From Deltaproteobacteria bacterium (GTDB lineage: Bacteria; Desulfobacterota; DSM-4660; Desulfatiglandales; Desulfatiglandaceae), in the NCBI GenBank assembly GCA_019307815.1, contig JAFDIV010000023.1, positions 1 through 64,000 on the forward strand: a stretch of 64,000 bases of DNA. The letters run 5' to 3'. Positions within the stretch are counted from its first letter, which is position 1. Each line of letters opens with the position of its first letter. Below, piece after piece: positions 7,930 through 18,200 of this stretch. The translations under genes and the position numbers were made by a program. The notes under the pieces were generated by a model. The model was not told the DNA's origin. It saw nothing but the letters and a program-made list of their open reading frames with translations, and made no database searches.

Positions 7930-8571
7930 GTGAATGAATATCAACGTTGGTTGTGGGAGAAGCTGGGACAGGAGTGTGTCAAAAACCTTAAGAACCATGG
8001 GTTTGATGCACATTTTGTGGCATCAGAGGAAGAGGCCCGGGATCTGGTTTTAAGCCTGATCAAGGGATACGAGAGCTTTGGTTTTGGTGGATCTGATACC
8101 ATTAGGGCGCTTGGTTTGGTGGAAAGGCTTAAGGAAAAGGGAAAGACCATATATGACCACTGGCAAGAAGGACTGTCTAAAGAAGAGGACCTCGACATCC
8201 GCCTCCAGCAAGGCCGATGCGATTGTTTTCTATGCAGTGCCAATGCCATTTCTGTAACAGGTGAAATTATAAATGTGGACGGAATTGGCAATAGAACCAA
8301 TGCCATGAGTTTTGGGCCCAAAAAGGTCGTAATTGTTGCTGGAATGAACAAGGTCAGGCCCGATCTTCATTCTGCCCTGGCCAGGATAAAGGAAGTGGCA
8401 GGACCCATGAGAGCAAAGAGCCTGGGCATGTCAACCCCCTGCGCCGAGACCGGGGTATGTAATGACTGCAATTCCCCCCAGCGTATCTGCCGGATCACCA
8501 CCATACTTCACCGAAAACCCATGCTTACGGATATCTCGGTGATATTGGTAAGTGAGGCCCTTGGGTTTTAG
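7930..8571 (+). CDS. LUD-domain protein (LutC/YkgG-like)
   Basis: A 213-residue LUD-domain (DUF162) protein. Typical blocks are GYESFGFGGSDTIRALG near 45, CDCFLCSANAISVTGEI near 98, VDGIGNRTNAM near 117, and KVVIVAGMNKV near 134. Relatives take part in lactate utilisation and other iron-sulfur-linked redox steps; the family often sits next to iron-sulfur subunits, but none adjoins it here. I start at GTG 7930 because AAGGAGG lies nine bases before it. The 29 extra residues in the longer frame are repeat-derived. The C-terminal Cys cluster (CAETGVCNDCNSPQRIC near 177) suggests a bound metal or cluster. Confidence 0.85.
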   Translation: MNEYQRWLWEKLGQECVKNLKNHGFDAHFVASEEEARDLVLSLIKGYESFGFGGSDTIRALGLVERLKEKGKTIYDHWQEGLSKEEDLDIRLQQGRCDCFLCSANAISVTGEIINVDGIGNRTNAMSFGPKKVVIVAGMNKVRPDLHSALARIKEVAGPMRAKSLGMSTPCAETGVCNDCNSPQRICRITTILHRKPMLTDISVILVSEALGF

Positions 8572-8628
8572 GTGCTCTGGCAGACAGTGTACAAGGCCAA
8601 GGGCCCAAAGATAAGGGATAGGCGAAGA

Positions 8629-9144
8629 CTAAAATATCTGATCAAAGATTTTTTTGTAGGTGTTGAATGCCTCCTTGCCAAAACACACAAAGATTACCTT
8701 TTCAATCCTGTCGTCCTTTTCAAGAAACTTTTTGGTTTCCGTAAAGGCAATTTTTGTTGCCCGCTCCAACGGAAAACCATAGGCACCAGTGCTTATGGAG
8801 GGGAAAGCCACGGTCTTCGCCCCGATCTCCACGGCTGCCTTCAGGCTATTTCTGTAACAGCTTGCCAGTAATTCATCCTCATTACGGTTTCCACCTCTCC
8901 ACACCGGTCCCACGGTGTGAATTACCCATTTGGCTGGCAACCTGTAGCCACCGCTTACCCGAGCCTCGCCAGTGGGACATCCGCCTATTTTGCGGGTTTC
9001 CTCCAACAATTCCGGACCAGCCGCCCTGTGGATGGCCCCGTCTACTCCTCCTCCACCAAGAAGTGATGTATTAGCTGCATTAACAATGGCATCCACCTGC
9101 TGTTTGGTGATGTCGCCTTCCACAATTTCTATTTTTTCTTTCAT
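8629..9144 (-). CDS. Macrodomain protein (ADP-ribose / O-acetyl-ADP-ribose hydrolase)
   Basis: A 171-residue single macrodomain of the YmdB/MacroD type. Ligand-binding blocks are clear: [19 protein letters not shown] near 10, [14 protein letters not shown] near 30, and [12 protein letters not shown] near 117. Family members remove acetyl or ADP-ribose groups. RBS GGGGGTG lies about seven bases upstream of the ATG. It is convergent with the LUD gene and codirectional with the lipase, 49 bases downstream of it. No ADP-ribosyltransferase is visible nearby. Confidence 0.93.
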   Translation of the reverse strand: MKEKIEIVEGDITKQQVDAIVNAANTSLLGGGGVDGAIHRAAGPELLEETRKIGGCPTGEARVSGGYRLPAKWVIHTVGPVWRGGNRNEDELLASCYRNSLKAAVEIGAKTVAFPSISTGAYGFPLERATKIAFTETKKFLEKDDRIEKVIFVCFGKEAFNTYKKIFDQIF

Positions 9145-9193
9145 GCCAACACCCCCTTATTTAATCACTTGTCCCGGCTCCTTAGGCCTATGC

Positions 9194-10009
9194 CTAATTT
9201 GGCAAACTCATGGCTAGGCCCAAATAAAACTCCTGGATATTTTCATCAAATACCCTTTTATCAGTGGTGCCCATTGCACGGCCGCCATCCCACCACCCTA
9301 TTTGATTCAAGTGGTCTGCATCAATCTGTTTAAGAAAATATTCCCTTTTCCAGAGGGCAGATTCAAGGGATACGAGGCCATCATTTTCTCCCTCTTCCTT
9401 CCATATAATACGATATGAGCGCTTGAGGGGTGCGAAGATGTGTTCAATGGATTGAGTTCCTGCAATGGTCCTGTAAAGGACCCCGTTTTTTTCTTCATAA
9501 GGTCGGAGCAGTTCGTTGCGGTCTCGACAAGCGGCGCGAGTCAATGCGAGAGCTCCTCGTAGGTCGAGCCCGAGTTTCAGTGCAGCACTGATAAGCCAGC
9601 CAAAGCGCCGGAGGGCCTTGTCAGCATAGGAGCTACCATGGTGTGGCGTCCCAATGGTGGTAAGAGAGGCCACTTTTTCGGCCATTTGATACTTATAGAT
9701 CATCCATCGGGCATCCAGCCCTCCCATGCTGTGGGCTATGATGTGGACCTTGGGGTATTTTTTGAAATTGTTGGTGAATTTCAGGATTTCCTTTCTCAAA
9801 TCAGCAGCCCTCCGCTCAAGTTCACCTCCCCAGCTCGTGCGGGAATGGAATGCCTCAATACCGTTTTGTATGTACAATGAGCGGATTTTCCGGAAATAGT
9901 GGCGATCGTCCTTTTCCTGGTTGTCGGAGTCAAAAAGAAAAGGCAAGACCCTATGAAACGGCCAAATGCCATGGGCAAGAATAATTGGATAAGAAACCGT
10001 CATTCCCAT
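9194..10009 (-). CDS. Alpha/beta-hydrolase lipase-like protein
   Basis: A 271-residue alpha/beta hydrolase resembling bacterial triacylglycerol lipases. The oxyanion-hole block YPIILAHGIW lies near residue 7, and the nucleophile elbow AHSMGG (Ser at about 92) follows VHII. An Asp in GENDGLVS (near 204) and a His in DADHLNQIGW (near 232) can complete the triad. There is no signal peptide, so it is probably intracellular, unlike most secreted lipases. Two possible starts, 10009 and 10003, are two codons apart; both follow a GGGGA stretch. Confidence 0.85.
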   Translation of the reverse strand: MGMTVSYPIILAHGIWPFHRVLPFLFDSDNQEKDDRHYFRKIRSLYIQNGIEAFHSRTSWGGELERRAADLRKEILKFTNNFKKYPKVHIIAHSMGGLDARWMIYKYQMAEKVASLTTIGTPHHGSSYADKALRRFGWLISAALKLGLDLRGALALTRAACRDRNELLRPYEEKNGVLYRTIAGTQSIEHIFAPLKRSYRIIWKEEGENDGLVSLESALWKREYFLKQIDADHLNQIGWWDGGRAMGTTDKRVFDENIQEFYLGLAMSLPN

Positions 10010-10332
10010 TCCCCGAAGATTATGACCAGATAGTTACTCGTCCGAATCACGTGTTGAGAAATACGATTGAGTGTTGAATATTTCAGCATATGAATAACAG
10101 ACTTATATAATTAATTAAAACTAGCAAATTTGCAAGAGATGTTAACAAGCCTAGTGGCAAAGTGTGGCAGATTTAAACACGAGGGCTTCGGGTTAAAGAT
10201 GGGCTTTAAGTAGTTTTTGGGAGGTTCCTTTGTAAAATAGCAATGATCAGATAGGGTTATCTATATGTAGCTGGCCGTGGCATGGGTATTGCTCTATTTA
10301 TAAATAAACCTTGTTTGAAAGGAGATAGGAAG
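10010..10332. other. AT-rich spacer with sigma-54 promoter at its right end
   Basis: Divergent spacer between the lipase and the GcvH-like gene. The left two thirds are AT-rich and show no gene or RNA that I can support. The right end carries the promoter described separately. Confidence 0.5.
10277..10294 (+). promoter_or_regulatory. Sigma-54-type (-24/-12) promoter
   Basis: GTGGCATGGGTATTGCTC matches the sigma-54 consensus TGGCACG-N4-TTGCW, with GG at 10279-10280 and GC at 10291-10292 at the required ten-base spacing. It lies 40-50 bases before the ATG of the GcvH-like gene. An NtrC-family activator is encoded 600 bases downstream on the other strand, a natural candidate to drive it. Confidence 0.75.
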
Positions 10333-11337
10333 ATGGCCAAAGATATTGAGAAGGGGAAAAGAAGCAGGCTTGGATACGGCTCAAGTTATCGGTTAGGCAG
10401 AGAATCAGATTTGGATCAGAATGCGGATATCAGTACGGTACTGGGTAGACAGGTGTGGGTGATAAAGCCAGACAAAAAGGCCAGCGTAGAAAACCCGTGC
10501 GTATGGATGCAGGCAGGTGTGGTGGAATTCAAAAGCTGCAATAATTATTATGACTGCACTACCTGTAAGTATGATTTAGGAATGAAGAAGAGGGTTGGCC
10601 AAGGAAAACAAATAAGCTGGCAAGATGCCATGAGAAGAAGGTCAGGACTAAAGAGGATTTGCAGGCACAGCCTCACGGGCCGAATCGAGATGCGCCAGTG
10701 TGCATACGATTATGAATGCTCTCACTGTGACTTTGATCAATTTTTTGAAGAGGTATGGGCCTCCAAAGCCGAATTGATTCCAAAGGAAGCCGAGGATATC
10801 AGGGGCTTCAGGGTCCCCTTGGGATATTACTTTCATTCCGGGCATACGTGGGTGAAAGTGGAAGAGAAGAAATCGGTCAGAATAGGAATTGATGATTTTG
10901 CTATCCGTGTGTTAGGGCCCCTGGACAAGATAACAATGCCATTGATAGGAAAGGAAATTGAACAAGGCAGAAGAGATATATCTATTTGCAAAGGAGAGTA
11001 TAAGGCCCCTGTACTTTCCCCGGTTAGCGGTGTGGTCACCTCCATGAATTTAGAATTGATGGAGCAAGGAAGTCATGCGGTAGGCGACCCTTATGCAGAT
11101 GGATGGGCGATGACGGTTCACTGTCCAGATTTAAAACAGAGCCTGAAAGCTCTTATGATAAGTGGTGAAACCATGGCCTACATGGAAAATGAAATAAATC
11201 GACTGGTCAGCATAATTGAGGAGACAGTCGGGCCTATCGCGGCTGACGGGGGTATTATTGCCCCTGATCTGTGTGATAATATGCCCGAGCTGAAATGGAA
11301 AAGACTGGCTGAAATTTTCTTAACCAGATCTGAGTAA
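10333..11337 (+). CDS. Cys-rich double zinc-ribbon protein with GcvH/lipoyl-like domain
   Basis: This 334-residue protein joins two copies of a four-cysteine motif, each with spacing C-x12-C-x5-C-x2-C (residues about 55-80 and 112-137), to a domain like glycine-cleavage H protein (about 160-265: GHTWVKVEEKKSVRIGIDDF, then APVLSPVSGVVTSMN). The lysine that carries lipoate in GcvH is not cleanly conserved: the segment before the SPVSG turn is two residues longer and the aligned position is not lysine. It may therefore be a non-lipoylated relative. ATG 10333 has AAAGGAG upstream; the longer frame from 10282 would begin inside the promoter. No glycine-cleavage gene is nearby. A regulated redox or metal-sensing role is inference. 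Confidence 0.7.
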   Translation: MAKDIEKGKRSRLGYGSSYRLGRESDLDQNADISTVLGRQVWVIKPDKKASVENPCVWMQAGVVEFKSCNNYYDCTTCKYDLGMKKRVGQGKQISWQDAMRRRSGLKRICRHSLTGRIEMRQCAYDYECSHCDFDQFFEEVWASKAELIPKEAEDIRGFRVPLGYYFHSGHTWVKVEEKKSVRIGIDDFAIRVLGPLDKITMPLIGKEIEQGRRDISICKGEYKAPVLSPVSGVVTSMNLELMEQGSHAVGDPYADGWAMTVHCPDLKQSLKALMISGETMAYMENEINRLVSIIEETVGPIAADGGIIAPDLCDNMPELKWKRLAEIFLTRSE

Positions 11338-11357
11338 TAGGTTTCTATGTGCCCATT

Positions 11358-11939
11358 TCAAGTTGGAAGAGGCTTAATGCCCTTGGCCCTTAGCCTTTTT
11401 ATTTCATCATTTAGGAGTATCTTACAATATCTACAAAATCGTTCCGACTTATGATCCACATCCTCGATCCTGCGACAATAATGCATAATGCAGGACTGTT
11501 CTCGGCAATGCTTTAGATTAAAGGTATGGCCGAGTTCATGAGCGGCTTCTTTCCTTAGCCGACATACATATTTCTCTGACCTAAATGGTTCAAGGATGCC
11601 TTTCTTAAGCCTGTATGTGGAAATAATAGATGCCTTGCCCCCCAACTGGGCCTCTCCATAGACATGAGTCAAGATCGGAATAAAGAGGTCTACGTCCACA
11701 ATGCCTAGGATCTTCAAACAATGAGCAGGAGCTGTATCACTTAACCTCTTCAGGATTGGTGTAGAATGATATTGGTCCCGGTGGGCATCGTAAGCGAAGT
11801 CCACATTTTCTATCAAGGGGGTGATTTCGGTGGGATAACCAAATGCATCTTTTACGCCTTTTTCAATGGCCTTCAGGATATCATCCTCTATTTCACCAAT
11901 AGGCGAGATTATAATGGTATTTGGCAGGAATTGTCTCAA
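11358..11939 (-). CDS. amzA: Archaemetzincin-type metalloprotease
   Basis: A 193-residue protein of the archaemetzincin family, zinc proteases found in archaea and scattered bacteria. The active site is HELGHTFNLKHC (about 134-145), with the third His ligand and the family Cys. A following C-x(n)-CRYC cluster binds a second zinc in this family. Start is TTG 11939, overlapping the stop of the response regulator gene (TTGAG), so translation is probably coupled. No strong ribosome site is present. Substrate unknown. Confidence 0.88.
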   Translation of the reverse strand: MRQFLPNTIIISPIGEIEDDILKAIEKGVKDAFGYPTEITPLIENVDFAYDAHRDQYHSTPILKRLSDTAPAHCLKILGIVDVDLFIPILTHVYGEAQLGGKASIISTYRLKKGILEPFRSEKYVCRLRKEAAHELGHTFNLKHCREQSCIMHYCRRIEDVDHKSERFCRYCKILLNDEIKRLRAKGIKPLPT

Positions 11940-13279
11940 CTCGATTTTTCGATTTGATAACGTTTTATCTTATTGTAAAGGGTAGCGCGATCGATTCCCA
12001 GGATTTTTGCGCTTCTTGAGATATTCCAATTCGTTTCTCTTAAGATTTCGGCGATATGATGCTTTTCAACTTCCTTAAGAGATTTACTTTTTGGTGGGGT
12101 TCGATGTTCTTGTCTGAATATGGGAAGATCCTCTGGCATAATTTTCCGCCCCTTAGCGATAACTACAGCCCTTTCTATAGCGTTTTGAAGCTCTCTGACG
12201 TTTCCTGGCCAATCGTAGAGCATCATCTCATCCATTGCCTCACGGCTTATTTGGTCGATGTGCTTATTGGTCTCTTGAGCAAATCGCCGCAGAAAGTGCT
12301 CTGCCAAGAGTGGGATATCCTCCTTTCTTTGCCTCAAAGGTGGCATAGTAAAGGAGATTACATTCAAGCGATAATAGAGATCCTCCCGGAATGCCCCGCT
12401 TTTTATGGCGTCGTCCAGGTTTTTGTTGGTAGCGGCTATCACGCGGAAATCCGCCTCGATGGGCTGCGTACCCCCTAGCCGATAGAATACCCTATCCTCC
12501 AGGATCCTCAGCAGATCAATCTGCATTCTCATGCTGATTTCTCCGATTTCATCCAAAAAGAGGGTTCCGCCATGGGCCAACTCAAGCCGCCCTTTTTTTG
12601 TTTTTTTGGCGTCAGTAAAGGCGCCTTTCTGATATCCAAAAAGCTCACTTTCCAAAAGGTTCTCTGGAAAGGCCCCGCAATTCACTACCACGAAAGGTCC
12701 TTGGGACCTCGGGCTATAGGTATGGATGGCTTTCGCGGCCAGGCCCTTCCCTGTCCCCGTTTCGCCCAGTATTAGTACTGTGGAATCAGTAGGACCAATG
12801 TCTTCAATTAGATCAAATATTTCCTGCATGGCCTTTGATTGACCTAGTAAGCTTTCGAATCGGATTCGATCCTTGTATTGTTCTCTTAGGAAAAGATTTT
12901 CCCTCTGCCTGGCCTGGTCTTTTATGATTTTTTCAATCAATATGCCCAACTCTTCGGGGTCAAAGGGCTTTAAAAGATAATCGTAGGCTCCACCTTTCAT
13001 GGCTTCTATGGCTGTTGAAATCGAGCCATATGCCGTAATCATGACGATGGCTACTTCTGGATCGTCCTCTTTGATATGCTTAAGGGCCTCAATTCCCGAC
13101 ATCCCTTCCATTCGTATGTCTAGAAGGATGATATCAAAGTGGGTTTCTTTAATCTTCTCTAGTGCTTCCTCACCGCTTGCGGCCGTAAACACATCGTGCC
13201 CATCGCGTTCCAGCCAGCCTGCCAGTGATTCCCGCATGATCAGCTCATCATCAACGATAAGAATCTTTGTACCACTCAT
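11936..13279 (-). CDS. NtrC-family sigma-54-dependent response regulator
   Basis: A 447-residue regulator with receiver domain (residues 1-120, phospho-acceptor Asp in [13 protein letters not shown] near 52, KPFDPEE near 103), AAA+ domain (Walker A GETGTGKG near 168, Walker [11 protein letters not shown] near 231) and a Fis-type helix-turn-helix at the C end ([20 protein letters not shown]). The sigma-54 contact loop reads GAFTDA instead of the usual GAFTGA (near 214). Start is ATG 13279 with GGAGGTGTGC upstream; the gene overlaps the 3' end of the kinase gene by 29 bases, so the two are coupled. The nearest sigma-54 promoter is at 10277. Confidence 0.95.
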   Translation of the reverse strand: MSGTKILIVDDELIMRESLAGWLERDGHDVFTAASGEEALEKIKETHFDIILLDIRMEGMSGIEALKHIKEDDPEVAIVMITAYGSISTAIEAMKGGAYDYLLKPFDPEELGILIEKIIKDQARQRENLFLREQYKDRIRFESLLGQSKAMQEIFDLIEDIGPTDSTVLILGETGTGKGLAAKAIHTYSPRSQGPFVVVNCGAFPENLLESELFGYQKGAFTDAKKTKKGRLELAHGGTLFLDEIGEISMRMQIDLLRILEDRVFYRLGGTQPIEADFRVIAATNKNLDDAIKSGAFREDLYYRLNVISFTMPPLRQRKEDIPLLAEHFLRRFAQETNKHIDQISREAMDEMMLYDWPGNVRELQNAIERAVVIAKGRKIMPEDLPIFRQEHRTPPKSKSLKEVEKHHIAEILRETNWNISRSAKILGIDRATLYNKIKRYQIEKSS

Positions 13280-14843
13280 GCACACCTCCATTTTTAGGGT
13301 GCTTAGGTGATGGGGCTCGTAGGGGCAAGACCAGCCTAAAGGTAGCACCCTTTCCTGGTTCCGACCGAACTTCAATGGAACCCCCGTGCTCTTGGACAAT
13401 GCCATATGCCAGGGAAAGACCTAGACCTACTCCTTTGCCTTTTTTCTTTGTGGTGAAAAAGGGCTCAAAAAGCTTGGACAGATTTTGTGGAGGTATACCT
13501 ATACCAGTATCCTCAAATTCTATACGTATTTGATCTGGTTGCGGCGAGAATTCCGTTTTGATCCTTAATACTCCTCCATTCTTTGATGCCATGGCCTCAA
13601 CTGCATTAGATATTAGATTCATGAAAACTTGCTGGAGCTGATCCTCTGACCCCACCATCTGGGGGATAGCGGGGGCCAACATTTTTTCCACGGTTACCCG
13701 ATTTATCTTCATGAGATTGGAATTCAACAATAGGGTCTTTTCTATAAGCTTGTTGAGGTCAAAAGGCTTGAGATTGAACTTCGATTCTCTAGAAAAAGCA
13801 AGCAGGTTGGAGACAATTCTGCTCACCCTTCTGGTCTCTGTTTCCATAAGGTTCAAATATTCACGGAATTTGGCAAATGTGTTTTGATTAAGTGAATCTT
13901 CCTTGGTTATCCTCTGAATCAGCATGATTAGATTCAAAATACCCGCAATGGGATTGTTTATTTCATGCACTACTGAGGCCGCCAGTTTGCCTAGGGAGGC
14001 CATTTTGTCCTTATGGAGAAGTTTTGCATGAGTTTCCTCGAGTTGTTTAGTTCGCTTTTCCACCATTTGCTCTAGCCTTTTGGTGATTTTTTCCTCTTCC
14101 TCCTTGCGATTTGTAATGTCTCGGCTTACTTCGATGAATTTGAGGACCTTTCCCTTATTTTCCCAAATGGGGAATATGGTTACTTCTATGTATTTTGTTC
14201 GCCCTTTATGATCGATTCGTGTAAGGACCTGTTGGCTTGGCCTTTTATTTCGAATAGCCTCATTGAGCGGGCATATGATATCTTCTTGCCTGCAAGGGTA
14301 GTCCACCTTTTGAAACACCTCATGACATTTTTTTCCAATCACTTCCTGCCTCTTGTATCCCATGGCGTCTAAAAAGGCCTTATTGGCATTTAGGATTGTC
14401 CTTTCAGGAGTTATGACGAGGATGAAGTCTTGTATTCCATTCAGGATAGTCTCTAATTCTTCTGTTTTCTCCCTTAATTTGCGTTCTTCTACATGCAGGG
14501 TTTCCCAAAATAGGCAAAAGACGTTGTATGAAAGTACTCTAATATGGGAAGGCTTGGTGGCGAGAATTTCCTTTAAGAGGGATTTTTCTGGTGTGAGGAG
14601 AATGAGTAAGTCAATATCCAGCTCCGGTGAATAGAACTTTCTGTAGTCATTTACGGTGAGAAGACCTAGGCGCTTGGCTAAGACCAAGCCTGGGCTTAGG
14701 GGATCAGGATCAGCTACAGCCTTAATACGGGCATTAATACCGTCTTGGGGCGATTCAAGGACTGTTTTTTCCAGTACCTCTTTACACAGATTACCACCAC
14801 CAATGAGGGCGATCTGGATTTGGGGAGGATTATTTTTCGTCAT
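13251..14843 (-). CDS. PAS sensor histidine kinase with N-terminal Rossmann-like domain
   Basis: A 530-residue kinase. Residues 1-115 look like a nucleotide-binding Rossmann domain (IQIALIGGGNLCKEVLE near 9, then AVADPDPLSPG) rather than a usual extracellular sensor; no membrane segment is present. A PAS domain follows (about 128-245) with a conserved Cys pattern, GKKCHEVF, YPCRQ and ICPL. Then come a coiled linker, the HisKA phospho-His in VVHEINNPIAG (near 302), and a HATPase with N, G1 (FEDTGIGIPP) and G2 boxes. It is a cytoplasmic sensor, possibly of dinucleotide or redox state. The cognate regulator overlaps its 3' end. Confidence 0.93.
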   Translation of the reverse strand: MTKNNPPQIQIALIGGGNLCKEVLEKTVLESPQDGINARIKAVADPDPLSPGLVLAKRLGLLTVNDYRKFYSPELDIDLLILLTPEKSLLKEILATKPSHIRVLSYNVFCLFWETLHVEERKLREKTEELETILNGIQDFILVITPERTILNANKAFLDAMGYKRQEVIGKKCHEVFQKVDYPCRQEDIICPLNEAIRNKRPSQQVLTRIDHKGRTKYIEVTIFPIWENKGKVLKFIEVSRDITNRKEEEEKITKRLEQMVEKRTKQLEETHAKLLHKDKMASLGKLAASVVHEINNPIAGILNLIMLIQRITKEDSLNQNTFAKFREYLNLMETETRRVSRIVSNLLAFSRESKFNLKPFDLNKLIEKTLLLNSNLMKINRVTVEKMLAPAIPQMVGSEDQLQQVFMNLISNAVEAMASKNGGVLRIKTEFSPQPDQIRIEFEDTGIGIPPQNLSKLFEPFFTTKKKGKGVGLGLSLAYGIVQEHGGSIEVRSEPGKGATFRLVLPLRAPSPKHPKNGGVHEWYKDSYR

Positions 14844-15216
14844 CTGTTTCCCAAATGATAATTAGTAGATAAAAAGTACTACGGTGATGTGGCATAAGAG
14901 TGATTCGGACATGTAGGTTATAAGGGGCGAACTAACCAATGAGAATCATATGTAATGCTACCTTATCATGGTCCTCTACCTGTTTCAAGGACCTATGTTA
15001 AGTACAGAGTTGTTTATTTCCTTTCAAGCAAGGACAGAATAGGAAATTGTATTCGAAAGCTGAAGAGTCTTGTGTGGACAGTGGCTTCTTCCTCAATTCG
15101 ACCTAGGAGCTGATTTCGGACCAATTTTTATTGACAAAGAAAGTCAATCCAAAGTAGAGTATGCTGCCGATATTGTTAACTATCCAAACTACCTAATTCT
15201 TTCCAAGGAGACTTTT
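14844..15216. promoter_or_regulatory. Divergent spacer and Hdr operon A promoter
   Basis: No gene is visible. TTGACA (15131-15136) and TAGAGT (15155-15160) are separated by 18 bases, a plausible sigma-70 promoter with a leader of about 50 bases to hdrA. TTGAC (15131) and GTCAA (15143) form a short inverted repeat over the -35 box. The kinase promoter on the other strand is not obvious. Confidence 0.5.
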
Positions 15217-18200
15217 ATGACAAATAAAGTCCTAGGATCCGTCATGGTTGTTGGTGGCGGCATTGCCGGAATGCAGGCCTCTCTGGACCTAGCTGATTCT
15301 GGATTCCTTGTGCACCTTGTAGAGAAATCCTCCGCTATTGGCGGAGTAATGAGCGAGCTTGATAAAACGTTTCCCACTAACGATTGCTCAATGTGAATCA
15401 TTTCCCCCAAACTGGTCGAGGTCGGCCGGCATCTCAATATCAATCTGATCACGTGTTCTGATATAGAAAAAGTGGAAGGGGAACCGGGACAGTTCAAGGT
15501 CACCCTTCGCAAGAATCCCAGGTATATTGATCCTGCAAAATGCACTGCATGTGGTGACTGTGCTACGGTGTGCCCTGTTGTTTTGCCCAGTGAATACGAC
15601 CAAGGCCTTACCACAAGAAAAGCCACCTATAAGAAATATGCCCAGGCTATACCTGGGGCCTTTGCTATTCAGAAGGCAGACAAGGCGCCGTGCCGGCTTG
15701 CTTGCCCTGCAGGTCTTAATGTGCAGGGCTACGTACAGATGGTAAAAGAGGGTAAATATAAAGAGGCCTTAGAGATCATTATGGAAGAGTTGCCTCTTCC
15801 CGGTGTGATTGGCAGGATTTGTCCTCATGGATGCGAGGATGCCTGCCGGAGGGCCCAGGTAGATGAGCCGGTAGCCATTAGGGATCTGAAGCGCCTTGCT
15901 GCAGATATGTTCGACCCCAGGGAAATTGAAGTGCCTTGCCTACCTGAGAGGAAAGAAAGGGTAGCCATCATTGGCTCAGGTCCGGCCGGCCTGTCCGCAG
16001 CCTATCATTTGGCAAAGCGGGGAATCAAGTCCACAATTTTCGAGGCCCTACCTGAGGCAGGTGGTATGCTCAGGGTGGGTATCCCGCCCCACCGGCTTCC
16101 CCGAGAGGTTCTTGATAAGGAGATAGAGATTATCACCAATTTGGGGGTGGAGATAAGGACCAATACGCCTCTGGGCCCCGAGCTTACGATTGATGACCTG
16201 TTTGGACAAGGATACAAGGCTATTTATCTGGCCCTAGGCGCTCATAAGGGGATTGAGTTGGGAGTGCCAGGGGAAAAGGCCCAAGGTGTCCGTCAGGGTG
16301 TAGATTTTTTAAGGGAGGTAAACCTGACAGGAAAGGCAGAGGTCGGCTCTAAGGTAGCAATCATAGGCGGTGGTAACGTGGCTATAGATGTGGCACGCTC
16401 AGCGGTTCGCCTGGGTGCCGAGGAAGTTACGATTGTTTACCGCAGGACCCGTGCTGAGATGCCGGCATGGGAGGAAGAGATACATGCCGCTGAGGCAGAA
16501 GGAGTCAAGGTCGTTTATCTCTCTGCCCCACAAGAGATACTAACTAGAGATGGACGAGTCGTTGGTCTTAGATGTATTCGGATGGAGCTCGGAGAGCCTG
16601 ATAGCTCAGGGAGAAGGAGGCCGATTCCTATCCCGGGAAGTGAATATGACATGGAGATAGACCAGCTTATTGCTGCCATAGGGCAAAGGCCTGATCTTTC
16701 TGCACTCCAAGAGGTATTGGGGGTGGAGTTTACAAAGTGGGGAACCATTCAGGTAGACCCTATTACCTATGCCACGGCCCGGGAGGGGGTCTTTGCCGGT
16801 GGTGATGTACAGACAGGACCCTGGGTTGCAATCGGCGCCATTGCGGCCGGGCGAGAGGCGGCAGAATCCATAGTACGCTATTTTGACGGTCGTGATATGA
16901 AGGAAGGTCGGGAACCTATTAATAATGACACGCCCGTTTACCGGCCCATACCAAAGGATGAACCAACAAAGCCAAGGGCGAAGATGCCTGAAGTCCCTCC
17001 TGAGGAACGAAAAAATGATTTTAGGGAGGTTGAGCTGGGCCTTGATGAGGATAGGGGAAGAGAGGAGGCCTCAAGGTGTCTGAATTGCGGTTACTGCTGT
17101 GAATGCTTTCAGTGCGTGAAGGCATGTGGCGCTGGGGCTGTTACCCTTGATACCCACTCCCTGCGGCCTGAGACGGTTGAGCTTGATGTGGGTTCTATTA
17201 TCGTGGCACCTGGATTTCAAGCCTTTGATCCATCCCAGTTTGACACCTATAACTATGCACAACACCCAAATGTGATGACGGCGATGGAGTTTGAAAGGAT
17301 TCTCTCGGCTTCAGGGCCAACCATGGGGCATCTGGTTCGATTGTCGGACCACAAGGAACCGAAGAAGATAGCGTGGCTGCAATGTGTAGGGTCCAGAGAT
17401 ATAAACCGCTGTGATAATGCCTACTGCTCTTCTGTATGCTGTATGTATGCAATAAAAGAGGCGGTTATTGCCAAGGAGCATGCCGGAGAAGAACTGGATT
17501 GCACCATATTTTTTATGGACATGCGGACCCATGGAAAGGAATTTGAGCGGTACTATGATGATGCCAGAGAAAAGCATGGTATTCGTTTTGTCAGGTCTCG
17601 TATACACAGTATCGAGCCTATGGAAGGCGCAGATGAGCTAATAATTAAGTATGTTACTGAGAGCGGGGAGTTCAAAGAAGAGGAATTTGATCTGGTAGTG
17701 TTGTCGGTAGGATTACAGACATCCAAGGAGGCATTGGAACTGGCAGAAAAGCTGGGAATTGAACTCAGTGAAAGCATGTTCACGCAGACCGGATCATTTA
17801 GCCCTGTCACTACCTCTCGAGATGGGGTTTATGTGTGTGGTGCCTTTCAGGGTCCCAAGGATATTCCGCAGTCTGTGATTGAGGCGAGTGCGGCTGCTGC
17901 AGAGGCCGGAACACTGTTGGCCGAGGCCCGGAATTCCCTTACCAAGGTCAAGGAGATTCCAGAGGAAAGGAATGTAAAAGGGGAAAGGCCTCGGATAGGG
18001 GTATTTGTATGCCAGTGCGGGATAAATATAGGCGGGGTAGTAGATGTGCCGGCAGTAAGGGATTATGCAGCCACACTTCCCTATGTGGATTATGTGACAG
18101 ACAACCTTTACACTTGTTCCCAAGACACGCAAGAAGCCATAGCCCGGGCAATCAAAGAGCATAACCTCAATAGAATTGTGGTGGCTGCCTGTACACCAAA

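Noticed and set aside
10282..10332. N-terminal extension of the GcvH-like protein
   Set aside because: It would start inside the sigma-54 promoter; the ribosome site fits ATG 10333.
15394..15396. Sequencing errors or ordinary stops as explanation for the in-frame UGAs
   Set aside because: Six separate paralogous genes have UGA, never UAA or UAG, at known Cys positions with matching hairpins, and selB is present.
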